This document shows, piece after piece, positions 51,885 through 60,246 of a stretch of 64,000 bases of DNA. This DNA comes from Cellvibrio polysaccharolyticus (lineage in GTDB: Bacteria; Pseudomonadota; Gammaproteobacteria; Pseudomonadales; Cellvibrionaceae). The stretch covers positions 1,984,001-2,048,000 of the forward strand of contig NZ_PRDL01000001.1 of assembly GCF_015182315.1 (NCBI RefSeq). Direction: 5' to 3'. The position numbers and the translations under genes were made by a program. The notes under the pieces are model-generated. The model was not told the origin of the DNA. It worked only from the letters and a program-made list of their open reading frames with translations, and searched no databases. Each line of letters opens with the position of its first letter. The first letter of the stretch is position 1.

Positions 51885-52097
51885 AGGATATGGTCATTGG
51901 TAAAAGCGGATGAAAAGAATCGGCACGGCGCTGTGCCTTGAAAATCACGAGCGAGTTTCTGTCTGAATAATGATCAAAAATAGTGCTGCAGTTTAACACG
52001 TTCTATTTGTCAAAAATAAAAACCTGGCCTTGAGCGGGGTTTTTTACGCTTTAAGGGTGTTACCAAAGCGTATAACAACAATTTGCGGGGAATCTTT

Positions 52098-52490
52098 ATG
52101 CGTGCTTTTCTCATTGCCTTTGGTGCCGGATGTTTTGGCGGTCTGTTTTACTGCGTGGCTTTGTGGCTATCGGGAAAATACGGCATAACCCAGGCGTTCG
52201 GGGTCAATCTTTACGGTTCCATTGCACCGCAGTGGATGTATCCGCGCATTGTCTGGGGCGGATTATGGGGGCTGCTGTTTCTGTTGCCCATGTTGACCAG
52301 CACCGTGCTTGCCCGCAGCTTTGTCATCAGTTTAATTCCGACCTTTGTGCAGTTATTTATCATTTACCCGTTCTATGCCGGCAAAGGTTTTGGCGGTATG
52401 CAGCTGGGTGTTTTGACGCCGTTACTGGTGTGGTTCTTTTTCTGGATGTGGGCTCTGGCTACAGCGATTTTGTTGCGCGTCAGCCGTTAA
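52098..52490 (+). CDS. Uncharacterised four-helix membrane protein
   Basis: 130 residues with four hydrophobic segments and Gly-rich first helix (FLIAFGAGCFGGLFYCVALWL). Conserved-looking features are PQWMYPRIVWGGLWGLLFLLP and QLFIIYPFYAGKGFGGMQLG. I recall similar proteins in gammaproteobacteria without known function. The frame begins with TTG at 52083; the ATG at 52098 with GGGGA 7 bases upstream is the start. It is flanked by a divergent ABC exporter and a convergent pirin gene. Confidence 0.65.
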   Translation: MRAFLIAFGAGCFGGLFYCVALWLSGKYGITQAFGVNLYGSIAPQWMYPRIVWGGLWGLLFLLPMLTSTVLARSFVISLIPTFVQLFIIYPFYAGKGFGGMQLGVLTPLLVWFFFWMWALATAILLRVSR

Positions 52491-52518
52491 TGAATGGCAG
52501 ACGGTTGCAGCAGTAATG

Positions 52519-52560
52519 GAAAAAAGGTGAACATTCTATTGTGCAATACAATGTTCACCA
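52519..52560 (-). terminator. Terminator after the pirin gene
   Basis: On the minus strand a long near-perfect stem (10 bp, 52526-52535 with 52550-52559, plus 5 further pairs inside) ends in a T run (the A run 52519-52525). Confidence 0.85.
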
Positions 52561-52569
52561 TCAGGGTAT

Positions 52570-53421
52570 TCAGGAGGCGAGCACGCCATCGCGGTAATCG
52601 CGAATAGCCTGTTCAATTTCATCCGATGTGTTCATCACAAAAGGTCCGTACTGCGCAATAGGTTCCCGAATCGGTTTGCCTGCGATTAACAGAAAACGCG
52701 CTTCGCTATCGCCACTGGTTACCTGCACCGTATCGCCATCGTACAAAAGCCCGGCGTTTCCTGCGGCCAGAGGTTTGTTCTTTTCACCAATGGTGATGTT
52801 GCCCTGGTAGACGTAAATAAACGCATGATGCCCTTGCGGCACACGCTGTTGCTGAGCGGTGTTGGCAGGGAGGTGCCAATCACGATAAACCGGCTCGGTA
52901 GACAAGCCATCAATAGGGCCGGTAACGGTTTGTTCCGCGGTGACCAGCGACCCGGCAATCACCTTTGCTCGCGCGCCATTGGCCAGGGTAATAACCGGTA
53001 TGGATGCGGAAGGGATGTCCCGGTAAGACGCTGGCTTCATTTTTTCTGCCGCTGGCAAGTTGATCCACAATTGAAAGCCGCGCATCGCGCCTTCTTCCTG
53101 TTGTGGCATTTCCGAGTGAATAATGCCGCGCCCGGCTGTCATCCACTGCACATCACCGCTGCGAAGATCGCCACGATTGCCCATGTGATCTTCATGGAGC
53201 ATGTGACCTTCGAGCATGTAAGTGACAGTTTCAAAGCCACGGTGCGGATGAGACGGGAAACCGGCGATATAGTCATCGGCATTCTCCGAGTTAAATTCAT
53301 CCAGCATCAGAAAAGGATCAAAACGACCGTGCGGAGTCTGGCCCAGCGTCCGCTTGATTCGCACGCCGGCACCGTCGCTGGTGGCTTGCCCCGGGATAAT
53401 TTGCTGAAGTTCACGTTGCAT
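52570..53421 (-). CDS. Pirin family protein
   Basis: 283-residue bicupin of the pirin family. FPSHPHRGFETVTYMLEG gives His58 and His60, and IIHSEMP gives His102 and Glu104, the four metal ligands of the N-terminal cupin. Bacterial pirins such as YhhW have quercetinase activity in vitro; others modulate central metabolism. The physiological role here is open. A CAGGAGA site lies 9 bases before the ATG. It is downstream of azoR on the same strand, but terminators separate them. Confidence 0.92.
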   Translation of the reverse strand: MQRELQQIIPGQATSDGAGVRIKRTLGQTPHGRFDPFLMLDEFNSENADDYIAGFPSHPHRGFETVTYMLEGHMLHEDHMGNRGDLRSGDVQWMTAGRGIIHSEMPQQEEGAMRGFQLWINLPAAEKMKPASYRDIPSASIPVITLANGARAKVIAGSLVTAEQTVTGPIDGLSTEPVYRDWHLPANTAQQQRVPQGHHAFIYVYQGNITIGEKNKPLAAGNAGLLYDGDTVQVTSGDSEARFLLIAGKPIREPIAQYGPFVMNTSDEIEQAIRDYRDGVLAS

Positions 53422-53521
53422 GGTGTTGATCTCCTGATGAGGGTGGAGTAACGCATAGCCGGCGCTATATTAAACATTGGCTGGCGATGCCGCTAAAGGT
53501 GGTCGCCACCGATGTCAGGGA

Positions 53522-53572
53522 TAAAAAAACAGGCACTTCACACAGACAACAAACTTGCCTGAAGTGCCTGTT
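53522..53572 (-). terminator. Terminator after azoR
   Basis: A 12-bp stem (53529-53540 with 53560-53571) with a 19-base loop, followed on the minus strand by seven T. It lies 8 bases past the azoR stop. Confidence 0.88.
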
Positions 53573-53579
53573 AAAAACA

Positions 53580-54170
53580 TCAGGCAAACAGGGCTTCGAT
53601 TTCGCTGCTGGCACTGGTCACCGCTTTGGCCACACTTTCTTCACCCAATGCCAGACCTTCGGCATAAATATTGGTGATGTTGTTATAGCCAACAAATTTC
53701 AGGAAGGTATCTACCAGCCAGTCTGCAGGGCCGCCGGCGTAGTGGCCGCCACGGGTAGAAACCACATAAACAGGCACGTTGGGCAGTAAACCTTCAGGGC
53801 CGTTGCTGGTGTAACGGAAGGTGACTCCGGCACGGGCAATATGGTCAAACCAGGCTTTCAGGGTTGAAGGGATGCCGAAGTTATAGAGCGGAATACCTAT
53901 CACAATGGCATCCGCCTGACGCAATTCATTAATCAATTCATCGGAGTAATCCACCACGGCCTGTTGTTCCGCGGTGCGCTGTTCTTCCGGGGTAAACAGC
54001 GCTTGCAGGCGGGCGCCATCCAAATGGGGTGAATGGCTGCTGAGGTCGCGCACTACTACCTTGCCTTGCGGGTTGGCGGCTTTCCAGCGCGCTACAAAGC
54101 TGTTGGTCAGGGTAGTGGAGTGGCTGTTATCGCCGGTGATACTGCTGGTAATTTGCAATAAAGTGGTCAT
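53580..54170 (-). CDS. azoR: FMN-dependent NADH-azoreductase
   Basis: 196-residue flavodoxin-fold NAD(P)H:quinone/azo oxidoreductase. SSITGDNSHSTTLTNSFVARW near the N-terminus binds FMN phosphate; PLYNFGIPSTLKAWFDHIARAGVTFRY (flavin site) and VVSTRGGHY are diagnostic. Expected to reduce quinones or azo compounds in two-electron steps and protect against thiol and electrophile stress. A GGAG site precedes the ATG by about 8 bases. It is divergent from a LysR regulator gene with a candidate operator between them, a common arrangement for electrophile-inducible reductases. Confidence 0.94.
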   Translation of the reverse strand: MTTLLQITSSITGDNSHSTTLTNSFVARWKAANPQGKVVVRDLSSHSPHLDGARLQALFTPEEQRTAEQQAVVDYSDELINELRQADAIVIGIPLYNFGIPSTLKAWFDHIARAGVTFRYTSNGPEGLLPNVPVYVVSTRGGHYAGGPADWLVDTFLKFVGYNNITNIYAEGLALGEESVAKAVTSASSEIEALFA

Positions 54171-54259
54171 TGGTTTTGCTCCGTGTGGGGTGGCATGAGC
54201 GCCATGGAGCTATTAAACAATCTGCTGAGTGAATGATAAATAGTAAAAAATAGCGAGAT

Positions 54260-54280
54260 ATGATCTAATTTTTGAATCAT
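54260..54280. promoter_or_regulatory. Candidate LysR operator between azoR and lysR
   Basis: ATGAT and ATCAT arms flank 11 bases, fitting the T-N11-A LysR motif. It ends 13 bases before the lysR start codon, so binding would suit autorepression as well as activation of azoR. It is the only such palindrome noticed in the 123-base divergent gap. Confidence 0.5.
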
Positions 54281-54293
54281 TCAGAGGTAAGAT

Positions 54294-55241
54294 ATGATCC
54301 CCAACAATGGCAATCCGGTCTCCGAGCCGCGCGTTACTCTCGAACAATGGCGAGCGTTGCTGGCGGTCATCGAGTCCGGCGGCTACGCACGGGCGGCAGA
54401 GTTATTGAACAAAAGCCAGTCGTCTATCTCCTACGCCATTAACCAGTTGGAAACCACCCTGGGCGTAGCCGCCTTTGAGATTCAGGGGCGCAAGGCGGTA
54501 GCTACCCCGGCGGGAGAGTTGTTATACCGCCGTGCCAAACTGCTGCTCGAACAGGCGGAGCGGCTGGAAAAATCCGCCGAGTGTCTGGCGGTTCGGGTTG
54601 AGCCGGTGATTCGTATTGCCGCCGATCTGATCATCCCTCCCACGCGGGTTCTCAGTTGTCTTGCCTTACTGGCAGAAGAATTCCCCGATACCCGCGTTGA
54701 ACTCTATGAAACCGTATTGAGCGGAACGGAAGATGCGCTGCTGCAGCGGCAGGTTGACCTCGCCATCGGTACGCGCGTGCCGGTGGGCTTTATTGGCGAG
54801 AAGCTGGTCAGTGTGTTGATGATGGGCGTTTCCAGTGTGAATCATCCCTTGCAGCATCTTGGCCGCCCGATCAACTTTGAAGACATGCGTCAGCATCGGC
54901 AGATTATCGTTCGTGATTCCGGGCAACATCGCCGCCGCAGCGAAGGCTGGCAGGAGGCGGAGCAACGCTGGACGGTCGGCCATGTGAAAACATCCCTCGA
55001 TGCCATTCGCATGGGGTTGGGTTACGGCTCGATACCGGACGCCTATGTGCGTGATGATATCGCTGCCGGTCGGCTGGCTTACTTGCCGGTTGAAGCCGGG
55101 GCAGAGCGGTTGGTGACGGCTTATCTGACCTACGCTGACCGGGATTTTGCCGGCCCGGCGACCCGTCGGCTGGGTGAGATTCTGAAGAAAGAGTTACCTG
55201 CCACTTGTGGTATGCGCTGTCCGGATGCAGAAGATTTTTAG
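54294..55241 (+). CDS. LysR-family transcriptional regulator
   Basis: 315 residues: winged helix-turn-helix (about 12-70; EQWRALLAVIESGGYARAAELLNKSQSSISYAINQLE) and a periplasmic-binding-protein-like effector domain (about 95-300). The ATG has AGAGG 7 bases upstream. Divergent from azoR, which it likely controls in response to a quinone or other electrophile (inference). Position of the candidate operator next to its own start suggests autoregulation. No cysteine-based sensing motif could be assigned with confidence. Confidence 0.92.
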   Translation: MIPNNGNPVSEPRVTLEQWRALLAVIESGGYARAAELLNKSQSSISYAINQLETTLGVAAFEIQGRKAVATPAGELLYRRAKLLLEQAERLEKSAECLAVRVEPVIRIAADLIIPPTRVLSCLALLAEEFPDTRVELYETVLSGTEDALLQRQVDLAIGTRVPVGFIGEKLVSVLMMGVSSVNHPLQHLGRPINFEDMRQHRQIIVRDSGQHRRRSEGWQEAEQRWTVGHVKTSLDAIRMGLGYGSIPDAYVRDDIAAGRLAYLPVEAGAERLVTAYLTYADRDFAGPATRRLGEILKKELPATCGMRCPDAEDF

Positions 55242-55378
55242 CGGTTGAATTTGTCGTTGTTGCTTTCAACGCTATGGCAATCTGCCAAGGCGGGCTGTCG
55301 GGTTGGGGAGATTTTCGCTACAATAGTCAATCTTCCCTCCACACCCTTGCCGGTGTGCTCATCATGCAGGCAGTCCGT

Positions 55379-55579
55379 ATGACATTTGAGCAATTCGAAA
55401 GCTTTTCTCTGGTTTTTGGTATTGGTGCACTGGTCCTTTTTATGGGGTTCATCGTTTGGGATCTCGCAAAAAAATCCAAGGCGGGCCGGTTTGGCTCCTT
55501 TATCCTGTTTTTTGCACTGGGTCTTGGCGTGTTGGGCTTCATCATCAAAACAGTTCTTGTTGAACTGATCGACAAATAA
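55379..55579 (+). CDS. DUF2788 small membrane protein
   Basis: 66 residues, two membrane helices around a basic loop: FGIGALVLFMGFIVWDLAKKSKAGRFG then FILFFALGLGVLGFIIKTVL. The WDLAKKSKAGRFG loop is the hallmark of DUF2788. The frame is open from 55205, but the Met at 55379 matches homologous starts and has CAGG upstream; the Met at 55364 is an alternative. It precedes the hybrid kinase-like gene by 29 bases and probably shares its transcript. Function unknown. Confidence 0.85.
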   Translation: MTFEQFESFSLVFGIGALVLFMGFIVWDLAKKSKAGRFGSFILFFALGLGVLGFIIKTVLVELIDK

Positions 55580-55608
55580 TTTTTTCCCGTTAGCGGGCGG
55601 AAATCAAT

Positions 55609-57828
55609 ATGTTCCAGTTTTTTGTTCCTGCGACCAAGGTGCAGAAAGATCGTCAGTTCATGCGTGACACTGACGCCAGGGTAGCCAAGTACAGCCGCCG
55701 TGGTTTGATTCTGAACTTCATTGTTTTCGTCCTCTGCCTCGCCTTTGGCGATTTTTTTGAGCGCGAATTTACTCTCTCGGTAATTCTGGTTGTCGGCTTG
55801 CTGCTGGTAACGCTGCTTCGTAATTACTACCTGTTCCGTTTTGATACCCTTTACGCCCGTGCGCCGGCGCGCTGGCGCAACCAATATTTTGTGGCTTCCT
55901 GTCTCGGTGCTGCCTGGTGGAGCATTATCCTCGTCAGTTTGACCTGGACCCAGGGCATGCACGATGAAACCCTGGTGATGTGGTTATACACGGTGGTGTT
56001 TTATTCCAGCGTTGCCAACGTGTTTGCGCCTTACCATCGCTTCCTCAGTATTTATTTGTTTATCGGCATGATCCCTGCCTCCATCACCGCCTTTTTTCTG
56101 GGCGAAGTGCATGGTTATTTGTACGGTTTTATCATGCTGATCTTTTACCTGATGCTGATTCACCAGGCGAAAGTGACCGCAGCGTCTTACTGGGAGCGGC
56201 TTGAAGCCACCTGGTTTTTGCAAGAGCATGCGCGTGGCCTTGAACACGACCAGAAAAATTCCCGCGAAGCGATCGAATTGAAAGACGAATTTCTGGTGAA
56301 TCTCGGCCAGGAGTTTCGCTCATCACTCAGCGATATTCTCGGCACACTCACGTTGGTTGACGACGCGCAGCTCACCGAACGCCAGCGCGAGCTGTTGAGC
56401 ATGGCGAGCAAGGCGGCAGAGCGTCAGCTGGATCTGGTTAATAACGTGGTGGACTTCTCACGCATTACTACCCAGTCATTGACGCTGGAATATGTCGACT
56501 TTGATTTGCGCCGTGTTCTGGAAAAACTGGTGCAGGATTTCGCACTGGATGCCCATCAGCAGGGGGTTGAACTTTACTACCATTTCGACCCGGATCTGCC
56601 CAGCCGGGTGCGTGGCGATCTGTCCAGACTTGGGCAGATTTTAAACACGCTGGTCAGCCACGCGCTGAAAAATGCCACCATTGATCACGTCTTTATTGAA
56701 GCCGGTTTCAATACATTACTGGATAGAGATGACATTGGTCAGCTGCAAATCGTTATCAGCGACAGCGAGCGAAAAAACACCACTATTGATGACGAATTCG
56801 ATGAAATTGATACCCAGGCGGAGAACAAGAATCCGGGTATCGGTTTGTCGATTTGTAAAGGTTTGGCCGCTTGTATGGACGGCAGTGTTAACGTGCTGGA
56901 TGACAAACAGCGCGGTAACCGCATTTTCCTCAATATCAAATTACAAGTGTTGTTGCATGAAGAAAAGCGCTTTGGCGCCGAACAAAAATTACGTGGCAAA
57001 CGCGGTTTGTTAGTGGATTTTCCGGAAAGTGTTGCCTTGGCGCTCAGTGAGGAAATCAGCAGTTGGGGCATGACCACCTACACTCACAGTGGTTATGATC
57101 TGGTATTGGAAAAAATTGAAGATCTGACCCGCGAAGCTCCGCTGGATGTCATTCTTTTGTACACCCACCTCAATAGTTTGAATGGTTTGGGCTTATCTCG
57201 CGATATTATTCAGGTGCCGCAATTTGCCGGTATTAAACAAATTATCGCGCTGAGTATGTTGCAAAGTGATACCGCCGTGGCCCGTGCGCACTTGCAAAAC
57301 TGGCCACAGGTTTCCTTTATTGAAAAGCCGATTATGCGCAGGCGGTTGTACGATGCCTTGCTGAGCCGGGTGCTGAACCTCGATGTGGAAGATGGTGAGC
57401 ATGTGCAGGTGGCACGCGAGCTGAATGCGCTGGCCAGCCAGCCGAAAATCTTGTTAATTGAATCCCATCGGGTTGATCAGATGGTAATTTCAGCGATGCT
57501 GAAAAAGATGGGTTATTTCGTGCAGCTTGCCTCCAGCGCTACCGAGGCGGTGGAAATTCTGGAGAAAGAAAAATTCAATCTGGTATTAATGGACTTTGAC
57601 GCCCAGCTGCATGCGAGTGTGGCCGCTGTACAAAAAATCCGCACCGCTGAGCGCGCCAACCACGTTACCCGACCTTTACCCATCGTCGCCATTTCCGGCG
57701 GCAACCTTGACGATAGCTATGTGCACTACCTGGATGGCATGGATGATCAGCTCACCAAACCCATTCGCTACGATGAGCTGTCTGCCTGTGTGACGCGCTG
57801 GCTTCAGTCTTCCGGTAGCAGCTTGTAG
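55609..57828 (+). CDS. Degenerate hybrid histidine kinase (pseudokinase-like) with two receiver domains
   Basis: 739-residue inner membrane protein. Helices cover about 33-185; a HisKA-like domain (about 222-290) and HATPase-like domain (about 295-447) follow, then two receiver-like domains (464-590 and 611-735). The normal H-box SHEIRTPL reads GQEFRSSL, so the phospho-acceptor His is Gln234. The N-box Asn appears as His351, and the DxGxG box is lost (DSERK at 385-389) while GIGLSICKGL remains. The first receiver has Tyr518 where the Asp is expected. The second keeps Asp662 (LVLMDFD) and Lys717 but its acidic pair is ES (618-619). Autophosphorylation is therefore unlikely (inference). It could relay or scaffold another kinase. 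Start has a GGGCGG site upstream. Confidence 0.85.
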   Translation: MFQFFVPATKVQKDRQFMRDTDARVAKYSRRGLILNFIVFVLCLAFGDFFEREFTLSVILVVGLLLVTLLRNYYLFRFDTLYARAPARWRNQYFVASCLGAAWWSIILVSLTWTQGMHDETLVMWLYTVVFYSSVANVFAPYHRFLSIYLFIGMIPASITAFFLGEVHGYLYGFIMLIFYLMLIHQAKVTAASYWERLEATWFLQEHARGLEHDQKNSREAIELKDEFLVNLGQEFRSSLSDILGTLTLVDDAQLTERQRELLSMASKAAERQLDLVNNVVDFSRITTQSLTLEYVDFDLRRVLEKLVQDFALDAHQQGVELYYHFDPDLPSRVRGDLSRLGQILNTLVSHALKNATIDHVFIEAGFNTLLDRDDIGQLQIVISDSERKNTTIDDEFDEIDTQAENKNPGIGLSICKGLAACMDGSVNVLDDKQRGNRIFLNIKLQVLLHEEKRFGAEQKLRGKRGLLVDFPESVALALSEEISSWGMTTYTHSGYDLVLEKIEDLTREAPLDVILLYTHLNSLNGLGLSRDIIQVPQFAGIKQIIALSMLQSDTAVARAHLQNWPQVSFIEKPIMRRRLYDALLSRVLNLDVEDGEHVQVARELNALASQPKILLIESHRVDQMVISAMLKKMGYFVQLASSATEAVEILEKEKFNLVLMDFDAQLHASVAAVQKIRTAERANHVTRPLPIVAISGGNLDDSYVHYLDGMDDQLTKPIRYDELSACVTRWLQSSGSSL

Positions 57829-57848
57829 TTTCTCCCGTTCGGTTCTGC

Positions 57849-57887
57849 AACGCCCCGTTAATGTTTGGCATTAACGGGGCGTTTTCG
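57849..57887 (+). terminator. Terminator after the hybrid kinase-like gene
   Basis: A 15-bp perfect stem (57849-57863 with 57869-57883), loop of 5, followed by TTTTCGTTT. Confidence 0.88.
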
Positions 57888-58018
57888 TTTCCAAACCCGC
57901 AACTTCTTTGTATACAAGTGTAAATCGCAATGCGCGTTCAGGGCTTCGTTGTTAGACTTTGGCGAAGCTTGTTTGGTCTACTGCTCATTGCCCTAATAAA
58001 TTAATAAAAGGACACGCC

Positions 58019-60169
58019 ATGTCATTGCTGAATCTCTCTTCCCGTTACCGGCAATCCCTGCTGACACTGTCAATAACCTGTGCCTTGGCCAGTGTGGCTG
58101 CCTGTGCATCTACCGACCGCAGCGCGGATGCCAAAACCCCGCACCAGGCTGAATTCCAGTTGTTTGAGAGCGATCTGCGCGGTGCCCATATGCTGGTATT
58201 CAGCAAAACTGCGGGCTGGCGTCATGACTCCATTCCCGCCGGCATTGAAGCCATGAAAAAGCTGGCCGACCAATACGGTTTTACCGTTGAGGCCACCGAA
58301 GATGCCTCGGTATTTACCGACGAAAATCTCAAGCGCTTTAATACCCTGGTCTTCGTCAATACCACCGGCGACATCCTGAACGAAGCCCAGGAAATTGCCA
58401 TGGAACGCTTTATTCAGGCGGGCGGTGGTTTTGCCGGTATTCACGCAGCGGCTGACACTGAAACCGGTGGCGAGTGGTATTGGTATCGTCGTCTGGTGGG
58501 CGGTGTTTTCAAAAGTCACCCCGGCGAGCCGGACAATGTGCAGCATGCCCACCTGCAAGTGCTGAACCCCGAGCATCCGGCAACCCGGGATGTACCTCGC
58601 GCCTTTGACCTGACTGACGAATGGTACGACTATCTTGAGCTGTATCCCTACCGCCGTGATCTGCTGACGCTGGATGAAAACAGCTATATTGGCGGCCTGC
58701 ATGGCCATCATCACCCGATCAGCTGGTATCACCAGTTTGATGGCGGCCGGGCTTTCTATACCGGCCTGGGCCATACCTCGGAAATGTTCTCCGAGCCGCA
58801 TTTTACAAAGCTGCTGGTGCGCGGTTTGCGTTACGCCACCGGCGGTTCACCGAAGCTGGATTACAGCAAAGCCCGTGCGACCGCTGAGCAAGTGGTACAA
58901 ACCCGTGTTAATTCCGATTTGAAACAGCCGGTTGCGCTGGACTTTTTGCCCGATGGCCAGTTGCTTGTTGCCGAGGGCGCGGGTGCTATCAAGCAATTGA
59001 ATGCGAGCGGCGAGGGCGGTTCTGTTATTGCCACACTTCCCGTGAGTCAGCAATCACCGCTGGGGCATGGTTTGCGCGGGTTGGCAGTCAGCCCGGATTT
59101 TGCAAAAGACCAGCGGGTGTATGTGAGTTATTTACAGGCCGGTTCGAACAATCAACCGGCATTGATTGTTTCCCATTTTACGCTCGCTTCCGGCCAGCTG
59201 TCGGCCGCCTCTGAAAAACGCGTCATTGAAATCCCGTTTGATAACCGCTGTTGTCATGTCGGCGGTGATCTGGCCTTTGATGACAAGGGGCATTTATTTA
59301 TTGCCACCGGTGATAACACCGCTCTTGATAAAGCCGGTTTTAACCTGATTGAACAGGACGGAAAAAACAACGCTGACAGTGCGCTGCGTACCTCGGGCAA
59401 TACCGCCGATTTACGCGGTAAGGTGCTGCGCATTATTCCTGGCGCAGACGGCGGTTACAGCATTCCGGAAGGCAATTTGTATGGCCAATCCGCTACTACG
59501 CTGCCAGAAATTTACGCCATGGGCGTGCGTGACCCGGCTGGCCTTGAGGTAGATGCGGTGGGTGGCGCTTTGTATATCGCCGATCGCGGGCCGTCAGCCA
59601 CTGCTGATGATGCAGCGCGTGGCCCGCGGGGTTATGACGAAGTCACCCGGGTGAATGAACCAGCCAATCTGGGCTGGCCATTTATGGCGGGCAATAATAT
59701 GCCTTACGTGAATTTTAACGCCACCCGAAACGACAAGCTGCGCCGTTTTAATCCGCGCCTGCCGGAAAATATTCTGGTAGAAAAAGGCCTGGCGGCAGAA
59801 AAAATACTAACCCCGGCAAAATCTGCACTGGTGTGGTACGGCTCGGACAAAAACCGTTTGTTTCCGGATTTCGGTGAAGGTGAGCGCGCCGTGTTAGTGG
59901 CAGGCGTTTATCAACAACCGGCGTCGGCCGCGCCTACCGCCTTGCCTGCTTATTACAATGACAAGCTGGTGGTGCTGGATGCGAAACGCGGTTGGGTGCA
60001 GGCAGTTACTCAGGATGAGTTTGCGCGCGTCATAAAAATTGAAAATCTGTTACCGGCGGGCGCATTAAAAGCGGCGACAGCGGCCAAATTTTCTCCGTCC
60101 GGTGAGTTGTATGTTTTGCAGCAAAATAATGGCGCAGGTGAACTGGTAAAAATCGGCGTAAAACGCTAA
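58019..60169 (+). CDS. Lipoprotein with ThuA-like and sugar dehydrogenase-like propeller domains
   Basis: 716 residues from the Met at 58019 (AAAGGA upstream; the frame opens at 57959). Signal sequence ends in a lipobox-like VAAC. The N-terminal half (about 55-285) is a ThuA-like class I glutamine-amidotransferase-fold domain: LVFSKTAGWRHDSIPAGIEAM, GGGFAGIHAAADTE, and HHHPISWYHQFDGGRAFYTGLGHT. The C-terminal half (about 300-716) is a six-bladed propeller like PQQ-dependent aldose sugar dehydrogenases (PVALDFLPDGQLLVAE, GLRGLAVSPDF, CCHVGGDLAFDDKGHLFIATGDN). Such fusions occur in Bacteroidetes and Proteobacteria. Whether PQQ binds cannot be seen. A periplasmic sugar-oxidising role is plausible given the plant polymer lifestyle (inference). 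Confidence 0.86.
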   Translation: MSLLNLSSRYRQSLLTLSITCALASVAACASTDRSADAKTPHQAEFQLFESDLRGAHMLVFSKTAGWRHDSIPAGIEAMKKLADQYGFTVEATEDASVFTDENLKRFNTLVFVNTTGDILNEAQEIAMERFIQAGGGFAGIHAAADTETGGEWYWYRRLVGGVFKSHPGEPDNVQHAHLQVLNPEHPATRDVPRAFDLTDEWYDYLELYPYRRDLLTLDENSYIGGLHGHHHPISWYHQFDGGRAFYTGLGHTSEMFSEPHFTKLLVRGLRYATGGSPKLDYSKARATAEQVVQTRVNSDLKQPVALDFLPDGQLLVAEGAGAIKQLNASGEGGSVIATLPVSQQSPLGHGLRGLAVSPDFAKDQRVYVSYLQAGSNNQPALIVSHFTLASGQLSAASEKRVIEIPFDNRCCHVGGDLAFDDKGHLFIATGDNTALDKAGFNLIEQDGKNNADSALRTSGNTADLRGKVLRIIPGADGGYSIPEGNLYGQSATTLPEIYAMGVRDPAGLEVDAVGGALYIADRGPSATADDAARGPRGYDEVTRVNEPANLGWPFMAGNNMPYVNFNATRNDKLRRFNPRLPENILVEKGLAAEKILTPAKSALVWYGSDKNRLFPDFGEGERAVLVAGVYQQPASAAPTALPAYYNDKLVVLDAKRGWVQAVTQDEFARVIKIENLLPAGALKAATAAKFSPSGELYVLQQNNGAGELVKIGVKR

Positions 60170-60180
60170 TAGTGAAAAGG

Positions 60181-60219
60181 AGAGCTGGGCGGTAGTTTTG
60201 CTGCCCAGCTCTTCTTTTT
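60181..60219 (+). terminator. Terminator after the ThuA/propeller lipoprotein gene
   Basis: A 10-bp perfect stem (60181-60190 with 60203-60212), loop of 12, followed by a T-rich run (TCTTTTTT). Confidence 0.88.
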
Positions 60220-60246
60220 TGTCGTAACGTTTCAAATTTTTCCGGT

